Below, piece by piece: positions 25,247 through 34,519 of a DNA stretch of 64,000 bases; the first letter of the stretch is position 1; the number at the start of each line of letters is the position of its first letter. The notes beneath the pieces are model-generated. The model was not told the origin of the DNA. It did no database searches and was given only the letters and a program-made list of their open reading frames with translations. The position numbers and the translations under genes are program-made. Source of the stretch: Pseudogemmobacter sp044142105 (GTDB lineage: Bacteria > Pseudomonadota > Alphaproteobacteria > Rhodobacterales > Rhodobacteraceae); NCBI RefSeq assembly GCF_044142105.1, contig NZ_JBGTYM010000002.1:558001-622000 (forward strand). Direction: 5' to 3'.

Positions 25247-25447
25247 ATGAAAGAACATGACGAAGATCGACTGATGACCCGCAAGGAGGTGGAAGAGCGT
25301 TTTGCGATCACTAAACGCTTCCTCGAGCTTTCGGCAATGCGTGGCGGCGGGCCGAGACTTGTCCGGGTTGGGCGTCTTGTCCGCTATCGGGTGAAGGACA
25401 TACAGGCGTGGATCGAATCCCGCGCGACGAAGGGTGAGCCAAAATGA
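25247..25447 (+). CDS. AlpA/excisionase-like helix-turn-helix protein
   Basis: A 66-residue MerR-type winged-helix domain: MTRKEVEERFAITKRFLELS, then PRLVRVGRLVRYRVKDIQAWIE. This is the pattern of AlpA-like regulators and Xis excisionases of integrative elements. It follows the integrase side and overlaps the next HTH gene by 4 bases (ATGA). The likely job is control of integrase direction or of the following gene. Confidence 0.85.
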   Translation: MKEHDEDRLMTRKEVEERFAITKRFLELSAMRGGGPRLVRVGRLVRYRVKDIQAWIESRATKGEPK

Positions 25448-26064
25448 TGCACAAGATGGCTGCACTCAAGATCGCCAACATCGAGAACAAGATTGGCGCG
25501 GGTGCCTTCAGGGTGCTCGCGCAACTCTTGGATCACTGCAACCAGAGGACCGGCCTCTGCTACCCGAGCCAGGCCACGCTCGCCAAAGCCCTGAACTTGA
25601 CGGATCGTCAAGTTCGCAATCACGTCCGTTCCCTCGAAACCGTTGGCTATCTGAGGACCCTTCACGGCCAGGGTCCGAACGGCTGCAACCGCTACGAACT
25701 GCTAATCCTTGACCGGAATATTTCCGTTGACCGACCGGAAGTTACGAGCGCGAAGAGCCGGAAATTCGCTTCCGACAAATCTTATAAGAACCCTGAAAAG
25801 AAACAGCGGCATGTGCCGGAGCCCCGTATCCCTCTTCGTAGCAAGCGTGTCTTCGATGCCCACGCAGCGAAGCAGAATGCGAAGAAGGAGGGCGAGTTGG
25901 AGCAGGTGCTCGTCGAGCGCCTCGGCGGTGGCCAGAACGGATGGGCGAAGTTGGTTTCGCTCCCCGAGGCGCCGCTCATTGACTGGAAACGCAAATTCGC
26001 CGAGGGACAGATGACCATTGGAGAGGTAGTCGACCTAGCGCTTGCCCAACTCGGCAATATGTGA
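25444..26064 (+). CDS. Helix-turn-helix protein, replication-initiator-like N-terminus
   Basis: A 206-residue protein. The N-terminal HTH_36-type domain reads AFRVLAQLLDHCNQRTGLCY, PSQATLAKALNLTDRQVRNH and VRSLETVGYLRTLHGQ. This is the winged-helix start of many RepA-like or DnaD-like proteins and of phage replication proteins. The middle is basic (KKQRHVPEPRIPLRSKRVF), and the C-terminal part (LEQVLVERLGGGQNGWAKLV) is not known to me. It could help the island replicate on excision or act as a regulator. It is co-translated with the AlpA-like gene. Confidence 0.8.
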   Translation: MMHKMAALKIANIENKIGAGAFRVLAQLLDHCNQRTGLCYPSQATLAKALNLTDRQVRNHVRSLETVGYLRTLHGQGPNGCNRYELLILDRNISVDRPEVTSAKSRKFASDKSYKNPEKKQRHVPEPRIPLRSKRVFDAHAAKQNAKKEGELEQVLVERLGGGQNGWAKLVSLPEAPLIDWKRKFAEGQMTIGEVVDLALAQLGNM

Positions 26065-26574
26065 GCGCAGCAGCGGCATCTGCGTAGAACGCGTCTGAAA
26101 CCTTTGGGGGCGCTCACAGCAATGTGGACAGATGCAGAGGTGCCCGAGCCGCAGACGTTCATCGGCGGACCTGTCCCCCCGGGGGGGGAGGTCAAAACAA
26201 ACAAGCTGCTCCTGTAACCGCGCATGGAAGCCAAGTTTTCGCGCAAGCGAAATTGGAGAAAAAAGCCAGAAAAGAGTGCGATCCGGAGGAGAGCGCGGAC
26301 TCAATTGCACGCAGCCAGCTCCTTGTTGAGGCAAGGACGATGGCGGCGAGGAGGTTGGTCGCGTTTCTCGAACCCGGTGAAAATGCGATAGACCTGTTTG
26401 AGATGTCGCTTGCTCGAGCGCACAGAAATTGTGCCAAGGCTCGCCGGAACAGCACCTCACGCCAAGTCGCACAGGGAGGATATACTCCTCAGCTTCAACG
26501 ATAAGGGCTATGGCCTTGTTACCGGCCTGCAGTAACATCTTCGTGCGAATCTGGGATTTGGCGCGAGGTGTGTA
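26065..26574. other. Intergenic region before rhs1, with GC palindrome
   Basis: 510 bases without a convincing gene. The only striking sequence is a palindrome around 26168-26193 (GACCT, then a C run and a G run, then AGGTC), which would make a strong hairpin. It must contain the rhs1 promoter. Two frames of over 120 codons lie here on opposite strands but show no domain and no support. Confidence 0.55.
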
Positions 26575-29500
26575 ATGAGTCGGCATGTTATTCGGTTGAT
26601 CGGGGCGGCATGTCTCATCCTTACCGCGCTAGCGTCAGAGCTTTCGGGCCAGGAAGTCGAAGAACAGACGCAGCCTCCCGCAGAAGCGACTCAAGAGCCG
26701 AGTGAGCCTGCCCCTTCACCTGCGACGGACGACCAGGGTGTGGAGGAGACCGCCCCCGCAAAGTCCGGAAATCTGGAAACGGCATCGCCCGCGCCAGCAG
26801 AGTCTTCGGCGATGGCGGCGACAGAGGAAGAGGAGGTCGATGGCGGGCAAGTCGGCGTGCCAAGCGTTGTCAAAGCGGACGCGGTCGGCGCGGGTGGGGC
26901 GTTTACCCAGCGTGTTGAAATCGCCATGCCATCTTTCCGCGATCTGCCGCTGCAGGTCTCGCTTGCTTACAATTCCTCTGATGTTTCCCGCGCCGGCGCG
27001 GATAAGATCGTCGCCTTCGGCTGGTCGCTGAACGGTTTCTCGACCATCGAGCGCAAGTCGCTTGGCGGCGGCGTGCCGACTTATGACGATGGCCAGGATG
27101 TCTACGTTCTTGACGGTCAGGAACTCATGGCCTGTACAGGGAACGGGGCGACGAATCCCTGGACCTTGAAATACCCGTTGCGCTACTTGACCGACCGGGC
27201 GAGTGCGAGCTGCTCCGCGGGTGGCAATCTGGTCAACCGCGTCGAAGACTATAATCGCATCGTATTTGACGCGGCCACGAACACCTTTACTGTCACCCGC
27301 CCGAGTGGCGTGAAGCTGATCTACACGTCGCTTGGGGCTCTTGCCGGCGACGCAAGCGCCGAGAGGACGCCCGAGCGCAACTATGCCACGAAGGCGCGGT
27401 GGCTTCTGACTCGGATCGAGGATACCCAGGCCACTCCAAATGTGGTGACCTATTCTTACTATATCGCTGCGCAGTCGAACGGCTATGCCTATCGTCCCTG
27501 GACGATTTCCTATGCGGGATATCGGGTTGTCTTCGACTACAGGGCGTATCCGGCGAATGCCATTCCCAAATTTGCCACAGGTACTGCCCTGGAAGGCAGG
27601 CAGCCTTACCAGCTTCGGGCCATCCGCATCTTCGATGGCACAACGCCGATCCGGGCCTACAAGCTCGTGCACTCGGCCAGCGCATTGACGCAGACGCAGC
27701 TGCTTTCGTCGGTGCAGGAGTTCGGTTCTGACTTCGTCTTTACCGCGCCGGACATCACCGGAGGGGCATCGCTGCCAGCGAAGCAGTTCACCTATTCGAC
27801 GGATCAGGTTTCGTTCGATCTGCGGACTTACACTGGGACGGAGTTCCATGAAGCAGCGACGGCTGCGGATACCAACCGCGATGGGTCGGATGAGTTGATC
27901 TTTATGGGGCGGACCATCTATTCAGCGCACCAGAAGAATAGAGACGGCGAGAACATCTATACCGCGCACGCTCTGTCATCCGCGCACCTTCACTTTGACA
28001 GACTCCGCCAGCTTTCGCAGCTGGCACAGATTCCGCAATCGTGCGCAGACGTCCGTGTTGCTTGGCCAAACGATCCGACAGACACTTCATTTTTCATCCG
28101 AGTGCGATCTGCGACAACGATACTGCTGGGTGATCGCGCCAGTTCAATGATTTATTGTCTCTCCCATCGCTTTACCGTCTATGTCTGGGGGGCTCAGGGG
28201 AATTTCTCGGCTCCGGTCGAGTCACTAAATACCTTCCGTATCGATCAGGGGTCGCAGCCGACACAAATTTCAGAACTCAAATGGCAGAATCCAGATTTTA
28301 AGAGATTTTTCATTGCAAATCTCAATCTTGACCCGGATCTGGAAGCCGTTGCATATGACAAGTTTTACAGCATCTCAGCCGGAGTGATATCGCTTGCCGG
28401 CACACTAACGCCTTTGGTGTCAAATCGTGACGCGGGCGCGGTCATGCTTGCGGATCTTTCTGGTAGTGGCGTCGCCAGCTCCCTGGGGTATTTTGCTGGA
28501 AAAAAGGATTACAAAAGGTTCTGGAGTTACAGTTTCGAAAAGAATTTCACCCGCTTCGTGTCAGAGCAGGGGTATTTGAACGGAACTTTGTCTGATTGGA
28601 TGCAGGCGCTGTCGAGCAATAATGTTGCTGCTGTCGTTGGGGACTTGGGCGCAGAAGTCACATTGTTGGGGACAGGCGACATCGATGGTGATGGAATTGA
28701 TGATGTTGTTTTCCACGACCACAATGGGAACGCCACAGACGATATAATTTACTTCAGGTCGACGGGCTCAAGCCTTCGACCTGCTTTAAGCTATCCTTTG
28801 AACATCAACCTCAAGAATGCTCTTTTCTTTGGTAATCTGCAGAGTGACGATCTCGCCGATTCGAAATCATCTCTCTTGGACATCAACGCAGATGGCCTTG
28901 TTGATCTTGTAATACATGCAGGTTTCGCGACCGTACAGCCAGCCTATGGAATGGACACTGCGCCTAGATACTCGAGCTATCGATTTTGGGTATTCCTAAA
29001 TACCGGCAACGGATTTGTGCAAGTGCCCATCCAAAGTTCGTATGTGGGTCAGGCCGGGCTGATCTCTATAGGCGATTTCGACGGGGACGGCCTGCAAGAT
29101 TTTGCACTTGAAGGCGCAAACAATGCAGAGCTCGAAGGAGGGTACACAGCGCACCCTGGTCGCATCCTGTTTGGCAATAGTGGCATTCCCAACCGTCTAA
29201 TCTCTGTGAAAAATGAGGCCGGCGGGATCACGACTGTCAGTTACGCGCCTTCATCAGACTTTGGCGTCAATCAGATGCCAGGGATCCAGCAAGTCGTGAA
29301 GTCGATCACAACGGATGACGGGCGGGGTGGCATTGCGACCACCACTTACAGCTATGCTGGCGGTGCCTATGACTTTATCAACCGCAAGGCCCTTGGCTTC
29401 GGGACGGTCACGGCTACTCTACCGGCCATTGCGGGCGAAACTTCGGGCCCGCAGATCGTTACGACCTATCGAAACGATCATATCGCCGAATATGGTCTGG

Positions 29501-32500
29501 TTGCCTCGCGCGTTGTTCTGCAGGGCGGCGCGGTTCAAAGCCGCGATATCTATGACTATACCCTTACCACGACTGGAAATGGTCCGTATATCGTCAAGCA
29601 TACCGCCGAGCGACATGCTCTGCGTTACGGTTCAGAACTGGTCGAAACGAGAGTTTGGCGGAATTTCGACGCCTACGGACAGATTATCCAAGAAACCAAT
29701 CTAGGATTTACCTCCCATAGTGTAAATATTGATCCGGCGGATGATATCACAGTTAGCTATACATATGTGCGCAACCTTGCCGCGTACATTGTTGACCGCC
29801 CCGCATATCGGAGAGAGGAGAAGGGCGCGGTTCCGCTGGCGGTCGAGTTGGCCGACTACGTTTACTATGCGCATTATCATTACGATGATAATACAAGTTC
29901 AGCGGCCGCGCCGACGCGTGGAAACCTTGCGAAAATATGGGAGAAAACGGCCGATCCTAATGGGTCATTTATGCGCGTGACCGCAGCCTACACCTATGAT
30001 GTGTGGGGAAATGTTCTCACCGAAAAGGATGCCAAAGGCCAGACAGTTGCGACGCACACCTATGACGTTGACAGACATCTCTTCCGTCTGACGACGACCA
30101 ATGTGCTGGGGCATATCGCAACAACGGCCTGGAACACGCTCTGCCAAGCGCCGCTGACAGTTACTGATCCGAATGCCAGGGTGACCAGTTTTCAGTATGA
30201 CGCTTTGTGTCGCGAGACGCGTGTCGATCTTCCCGGAGGGCAGTACAAGATCACCCGCTATCAGTCCTTTGGAAATCCGATGGCTCAACGCGTCCAGCAG
30301 GACACCCATTCGGGCTCGACCGTAGCGGGCAAGACCGTGAAGGTGACACGGTCCTATTTTGACGGATTGGGGCGGGTCTATGTTCTGACGTCACCCGGAA
30401 ACACGAGCGCCGAGGCGGATTTCGCCCTCGAGCTCCGCGCCTTCGATGCGCGCGGCAATCTCGCCTGGTCGTCAATCCCACTGCCGTGGTCGTCATTCGG
30501 TACGACTCCTACGGCCGCTCAGCGGACCAGCTTCACCTACGATAGCCTGGATCGCCCGTTGAGCACGGTCTTCCCCGATGGCGCTCAGAAGACCTTGTCC
30601 TATCTGGTTCAGCCTTTCAGCCATTTCGGCGCGTCGAGTGTCAGTTATCCGACCACACTGTCCTCGGATGAACATTGCAACGATGGGTCATCCGCAGCCA
30701 CTGTCTGCGGTTACATCCAGACATCCGTCGACGCCAACGGACATCCGATCCGGATCTCTCAGCAAGACAGCGCGCTTTCCGATACTGACGCGGGCACTGA
30801 GGTCGGGAGGACAACGCAGTATCGCTACGATCTGAAGGGGCGTCTGATCGCGGTTGTCGATCCCGGCGGATCGACCTGGGCCTACACCTATGACGGCCTG
30901 GGCAATCGGCTGACATCGGACGACCCTGGTCTCGGGCTTTGGACACTGACCTACGATGCCAACAACAACCTTCTGACCCAAACCGATGCCAAGGGCCAGC
31001 TGATCAGCTTTGAATATGATGCGCTGAACCGGGTGACCAAGAAGATCGTCGGAACCGGCTCAACCCGAGTGGAGACGGCCTTTAGCTACGATCAGGTCCG
31101 CAGCGGCTATTACAACCTCGGGATGGAGACCACGCAGAAAGTCTGGCTCCCGGCGACCGGCGCGGTAGTGCATGAGGTCGAACGGGACTACCACATCACT
31201 GGAAATGCTCAGGTCGAACGTCACAAGATCGATGGCCGCACCTATCCGCTGGAATATGCCGTCGTTCTGAACGGGACAATCAGCAACCTGCGCCTGCCTT
31301 ATCAACCTGGCAGCACGGCGGTCGGCTGGGTTGGGGGGCTTACCTTCGATGCGGCAAGTCGCGTGACCGCGATGAACGGCTACATCACCTCGATCGACTA
31401 CAACATCTGGTCGCAGCCAACGCTTGTCACCTATGCGTCTGGCGTGAATGACGCGATGACATACAGTTGGAATCGCGGTTGGTTGATGGGGATTTACTAC
31501 CGGACCCCAAGCAATGCGGTTTTTGCCAGAGCTGTTTACACCCGCACAGCAAGTGGACGGATCTCGCGCTATGACAGTTTTGGCGACGCGGCCGGGGCCT
31601 ATGACTTCACCTATGACTATGCGGGCCGGCTGCTGACAGCGACCAATTACCTCGGTTTCGCCGGGGTCGACGAGGTCTACAGCTATGACAAGGCCGGACG
31701 GCTGCGTTCCAAAGGCGCGCCCGGCGCGGCCGCCGTCTATACCTATATCGCCTCCAAACCCGACCACGCACCCCATACGCTGACTCTGGGCGGGGTGGTG
31801 ACCACCTTCACCTATGACGCCAATGGAAACATGCTCACCGGGCTGGACGGCAAGGTGATGACCTATGATGGCGAGAACCGGCCGCTTTCGGTGACCTTCG
31901 CCGGCAAGAAGACCTGCTATGTCTATGGCGCCGACGGCAAGCGGCTGAAGAAGATCGACAACCTCGCCCCCACGCAGGATTGCGCGACAATCCCGGCCAG
32001 CGCCCCGGCGACGGTCTATTTCGGGGCGGTGGAGATCAGGAACTGGAAGCTTTCGGGCGAGCAGGTGATCACCTATCCGCATCCGAACGTGAAGCTGGTG
32101 AACGGCAAGACCCCGGCCGAGGCGACCTACCTGCATCGCGACCACCTGGGATCGGTCCGCGCGATCACCACGCCGGCGGGGGTGAAGAACGAAAGCGCGG
32201 TCTACAAGCCCTTCGGCGCGCAGACGGAATGGCTTTCGCCCAGCCAGACCGCGCCGGAGGACAAGGGCTGGATCGGCGAACGCTACGACGCCGATGCCGG
32301 GCTGCAATATCTGAATGCCAGGTATTACGATCCGGTGCTGGGCATGTTCCTCCAGCCCGACTGGTTCGAGGTGACCATGCCCGGCGTGGGGACGAACAGG
32401 TATGCGTATTGTGGGGGGAACCCTGTCAATTGCCTGGATCCCGGAGGTAACAGCGCTTGGAGCGACTTCAAGGATTCGCTGAGGGACTCTTGGGATGCGT

Positions 32501-33099
32501 TCAAGGATGCCGTTAGTGGTAGGGCGACACACGTTGACAATGCGGGTCAAAATGGAACTGGCGGCGATTACGGTTATGTCCGAGTGGATGGCGAAACCTA
32601 TGGGTGCTTCGGCTGTCGCGGAACTGGCGAATACGCAAAGACAAGTCTTGAACGCGCCCAACGTTTTGAGCGCATCACCCGATCGAGTCAGAATGGGCCG
32701 AACAATCGCATTACCGGCCTTTTAGGCGTAAGAAAAGTAGCGATTGAGTTGGAGATTCTCGGTTATGATATTTGGGGTTTCGAAGTAAGAACTTTGGTGC
32801 CGGGATACTTTGGTCCTCGAATCTATGACATCGTAATTTATGATGGACACCACGGTATTTATGTTGGAGTGGAAGTGAAGTCTACACTTCTTGATACTAT
32901 TAGGCTACAGCCAGGGCAGGTTGCAAAAGATGTCGTGGTTGCAAAGGTGGGCGGATTCGCTCCGAGCCTAGGGGTTACGATACATGGTGTCAGGTATGAA
33001 ACGGCGTGCTTTGGATGTGGCTATGTTGACGTTCGTGTGGGAGCAGCCAAATTGATCGATCAGTTGACCCACGCGGGTATAGTTATTCGAAGGAATTAG
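26575..33099 (+). CDS. Secreted Rhs/YD-repeat polymorphic toxin (SpvB N-domain, PD-(D/E)XK tip)
   Basis: A 2174-residue protein. Order: Sec signal peptide (about 1-25, LIGAACLILTALASELSG), proline/glutamate-rich linker to about 95, an SpvB-type domain (LPLQVSLAYNSSDVS, GWSLNG), FG-GAP/VCBS calcium-type repeats (e.g. GDIDGDGIDDVVF near 698 and GDFDGDGLQDFAL near 830), long Rhs/YD repeats, an Rhs core (YLHRDHLGSVRAITTP, GWIGERYDADAGLQYLNARY; about 1855-1955), then the tip after NCLDPGGN. The tip (about 1960-2174) has YDIVIYDGHHGIYVGVEVK, the D-(E)xK core of a PD-(D/E)XK nuclease, and Q/D residues after it. Codon use and GC fall in the tip, a sign of exchange. An immunity gene follows at once. 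The type II machine downstream is the probable exporter. Confidence 0.88.
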   Translation: MSRHVIRLIGAACLILTALASELSGQEVEEQTQPPAEATQEPSEPAPSPATDDQGVEETAPAKSGNLETASPAPAESSAMAATEEEEVDGGQVGVPSVVKADAVGAGGAFTQRVEIAMPSFRDLPLQVSLAYNSSDVSRAGADKIVAFGWSLNGFSTIERKSLGGGVPTYDDGQDVYVLDGQELMACTGNGATNPWTLKYPLRYLTDRASASCSAGGNLVNRVEDYNRIVFDAATNTFTVTRPSGVKLIYTSLGALAGDASAERTPERNYATKARWLLTRIEDTQATPNVVTYSYYIAAQSNGYAYRPWTISYAGYRVVFDYRAYPANAIPKFATGTALEGRQPYQLRAIRIFDGTTPIRAYKLVHSASALTQTQLLSSVQEFGSDFVFTAPDITGGASLPAKQFTYSTDQVSFDLRTYTGTEFHEAATAADTNRDGSDELIFMGRTIYSAHQKNRDGENIYTAHALSSAHLHFDRLRQLSQLAQIPQSCADVRVAWPNDPTDTSFFIRVRSATTILLGDRASSMIYCLSHRFTVYVWGAQGNFSAPVESLNTFRIDQGSQPTQISELKWQNPDFKRFFIANLNLDPDLEAVAYDKFYSISAGVISLAGTLTPLVSNRDAGAVMLADLSGSGVASSLGYFAGKKDYKRFWSYSFEKNFTRFVSEQGYLNGTLSDWMQALSSNNVAAVVGDLGAEVTLLGTGDIDGDGIDDVVFHDHNGNATDDIIYFRSTGSSLRPALSYPLNINLKNALFFGNLQSDDLADSKSSLLDINADGLVDLVIHAGFATVQPAYGMDTAPRYSSYRFWVFLNTGNGFVQVPIQSSYVGQAGLISIGDFDGDGLQDFALEGANNAELEGGYTAHPGRILFGNSGIPNRLISVKNEAGGITTVSYAPSSDFGVNQMPGIQQVVKSITTDDGRGGIATTTYSYAGGAYDFINRKALGFGTVTATLPAIAGETSGPQIVTTYRNDHIAEYGLVASRVVLQGGAVQSRDIYDYTLTTTGNGPYIVKHTAERHALRYGSELVETRVWRNFDAYGQIIQETNLGFTSHSVNIDPADDITVSYTYVRNLAAYIVDRPAYRREEKGAVPLAVELADYVYYAHYHYDDNTSSAAAPTRGNLAKIWEKTADPNGSFMRVTAAYTYDVWGNVLTEKDAKGQTVATHTYDVDRHLFRLTTTNVLGHIATTAWNTLCQAPLTVTDPNARVTSFQYDALCRETRVDLPGGQYKITRYQSFGNPMAQRVQQDTHSGSTVAGKTVKVTRSYFDGLGRVYVLTSPGNTSAEADFALELRAFDARGNLAWSSIPLPWSSFGTTPTAAQRTSFTYDSLDRPLSTVFPDGAQKTLSYLVQPFSHFGASSVSYPTTLSSDEHCNDGSSAATVCGYIQTSVDANGHPIRISQQDSALSDTDAGTEVGRTTQYRYDLKGRLIAVVDPGGSTWAYTYDGLGNRLTSDDPGLGLWTLTYDANNNLLTQTDAKGQLISFEYDALNRVTKKIVGTGSTRVETAFSYDQVRSGYYNLGMETTQKVWLPATGAVVHEVERDYHITGNAQVERHKIDGRTYPLEYAVVLNGTISNLRLPYQPGSTAVGWVGGLTFDAASRVTAMNGYITSIDYNIWSQPTLVTYASGVNDAMTYSWNRGWLMGIYYRTPSNAVFARAVYTRTASGRISRYDSFGDAAGAYDFTYDYAGRLLTATNYLGFAGVDEVYSYDKAGRLRSKGAPGAAAVYTYIASKPDHAPHTLTLGGVVTTFTYDANGNMLTGLDGKVMTYDGENRPLSVTFAGKKTCYVYGADGKRLKKIDNLAPTQDCATIPASAPATVYFGAVEIRNWKLSGEQVITYPHPNVKLVNGKTPAEATYLHRDHLGSVRAITTPAGVKNESAVYKPFGAQTEWLSPSQTAPEDKGWIGERYDADAGLQYLNARYYDPVLGMFLQPDWFEVTMPGVGTNRYAYCGGNPVNCLDPGGNSAWSDFKDSLRDSWDAFKDAVSGRATHVDNAGQNGTGGDYGYVRVDGETYGCFGCRGTGEYAKTSLERAQRFERITRSSQNGPNNRITGLLGVRKVAIELEILGYDIWGFEVRTLVPGYFGPRIYDIVIYDGHHGIYVGVEVKSTLLDTIRLQPGQVAKDVVVAKVGGFAPSLGVTIHGVRYETACFGCGYVDVRVGAAKLIDQLTHAGIVIRRN

Positions 33100-33100
33100 G

Positions 33101-33745
33101 ATGAAAGTTAAACAGGAATTGGAAGCAAAAGCTGCTGCTGCTTTGCAGGGTTTAGGTTACTCTCGCTTGCGAGGGTTGATATTTCTGGCGCCGTGGAGTT
33201 CGAAAGTTGTAAGTCACCTTGTATACATGGAGTGGCTCAATAAATACGGTGAGCGCATATCTGTCAGAATTGGTGTCCGTCACAGTGATGCAGAAGCTTT
33301 TGCTGTTAAAATTATTCGAGACTACGGCCACTTTGCTTCGCGAATGCATATAAAAGATGACCTCAGCCACAGCTTTGTCAATTTTTCTCTAGGCAGGCTC
33401 TGCTCCTGGCCATACATTTGGTCGCTCGATCCTGCTGAGGTTGGGATCGATGCCTGTGTTAAAGAGATTTCTGATTGCCTTGAGGGCAAGCTCTCTCCAT
33501 TGGTTGAATGGATCAGATGCGATTCTTCTATGTATGATTTCTTGACTCGGGCACAGCCTATGATTATGCAGCCGCCAAATGGGGCTGCTCGCGCTGCAGA
33601 AGTGATTTTTATTGGCAAGCGGCTTAATTATCGCCAGGATAGGGTATTTTCTGATATTGCTAGATTTTCAGAATGTATCCCGTCTCAAATTGATAAAAAT
33701 ATGCTCGTTGAAGATTACTTGATATCCGTGTGGGCGAGGGCTTAG
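33101..33745 (+). CDS. Probable immunity protein for the rhs1 nuclease tip
   Basis: A 214-residue soluble protein of unknown family. It starts 1 base after the rhs1 stop codon, so it is made with the toxin. The sequence is AT-rich like the toxin tip. No motif could be assigned; VLVYMEWLNKYG-like hydrophobic/helical stretches and SFVNFSLGRLCSWPYIWSLD are visible. Position after an Rhs tip, equal composition and absence of a signal peptide are what is expected of a cytoplasmic immunity partner, but this is an inference. Confidence 0.75.
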   Translation: MKVKQELEAKAAAALQGLGYSRLRGLIFLAPWSSKVVSHLVYMEWLNKYGERISVRIGVRHSDAEAFAVKIIRDYGHFASRMHIKDDLSHSFVNFSLGRLCSWPYIWSLDPAEVGIDACVKEISDCLEGKLSPLVEWIRCDSSMYDFLTRAQPMIMQPPNGAARAAEVIFIGKRLNYRQDRVFSDIARFSECIPSQIDKNMLVEDYLISVWARA

Positions 33746-33895
33746 GTGCGATTGGTGAGTTCTATGCATGCTGCGCTGCTAATACGTAGTGATGCCTGCA
33801 AATGCCGTCGAAGCGATGAGGCGCTAATTTTGTAAAGAGATTCGTTGATCTTTATGCCCGCTTCCGTTGCTGCCACCCACAGTCTCGTGGCCCTC

Positions 33896-34519
33896 ATGCT
33901 CTCACCTCGCAGCCCACGTAGCGGCCTAACTTTCCTCCCCACTCTCGCCCTTCTCCTCCTCCTCGCCGCCATCACCCTCACCCTGCAATCCCGCAGCCAG
34001 TCCTCCCTGCGCCTGCTCTCCCGCCTCACCGCCGACCTCCACGACCGCGCCGCGCAGGATGCGCTGACGGATCGGCTGCGCGGGCTGGTCGGCGATGCGA
34101 TGGCCAGCCCCGCGCCGCTGCCCGGACGGCCGCGGCTTGACGGCACCCCCTTCGCGATGGATTGGGCCGGACAGGGCTGGCAGGTGCGGGTCCAGGATGT
34201 CGAGGGGCTGGTCGATCTTTATCTCGCTATACCCGAGACGCTTGCCCTGCTGCCTGCCGATGCCCGGGCACGCGAAGCTGCGCTCGCCGCCCTGCCGCCC
34301 GGAACACGATTTCCGACGCTGGCGATGACGCTCGCGCGGTTCGGGATCGACCCGGCAGAGGCGGCGGGCCTCGTTACCCAATCCGGCCGCACCGGAACAT
34401 TGCGGCTCTCCACCCTGCCCAAGGAATTGCGCCCGCGCGCCAAGACCCTGCGGCCCGGCCCGCGCGAGGGCGAACAGATCACCCGGGTGCAGCTGCGTTT
34501 CGCGAAGACCGGGGGTTAG
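33896..34519 (+). CDS. gspK: GspK-like minor pseudopilin
   Basis: Minor pseudopilin of the type II secretion system. The N-terminus SPRSGLTFLPTLALLLLLAA has a prepilin peptidase site after glycine and a membrane helix, and lacks the usual glutamate at position 5, as is typical for GspK. The globular part contains VQDVEGLVDLYLAIPETLALL, which matches the GspK motif around DxxGKVNLN. The length (207 residues from 33896) is shorter than most GspK (about 300), so the second subdomain is reduced. I chose ATG 33896 since the frame's earlier ATGs give a poor leader. It overlaps gspE on the opposite strand by 4 bases. Confidence 0.75.
   Translation: MLSPRSPRSGLTFLPTLALLLLLAAITLTLQSRSQSSLRLLSRLTADLHDRAAQDALTDRLRGLVGDAMASPAPLPGRPRLDGTPFAMDWAGQGWQVRVQDVEGLVDLYLAIPETLALLPADARAREAALAALPPGTRFPTLAMTLARFGIDPAEAAGLVTQSGRTGTLRLSTLPKELRPRAKTLRPGPREGEQITRVQLRFAKTGG

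Noticed and set aside
26124..26504. A 126-codon frame upstream of rhs1
   Set aside because: No recognisable domain, overlapped by an equally long frame on the other strand, and no ribosome site.
31060..32661. A 533-codon frame opposite rhs1
   Set aside because: Antisense of the Rhs core; the plus strand has continuous Rhs motifs across it.
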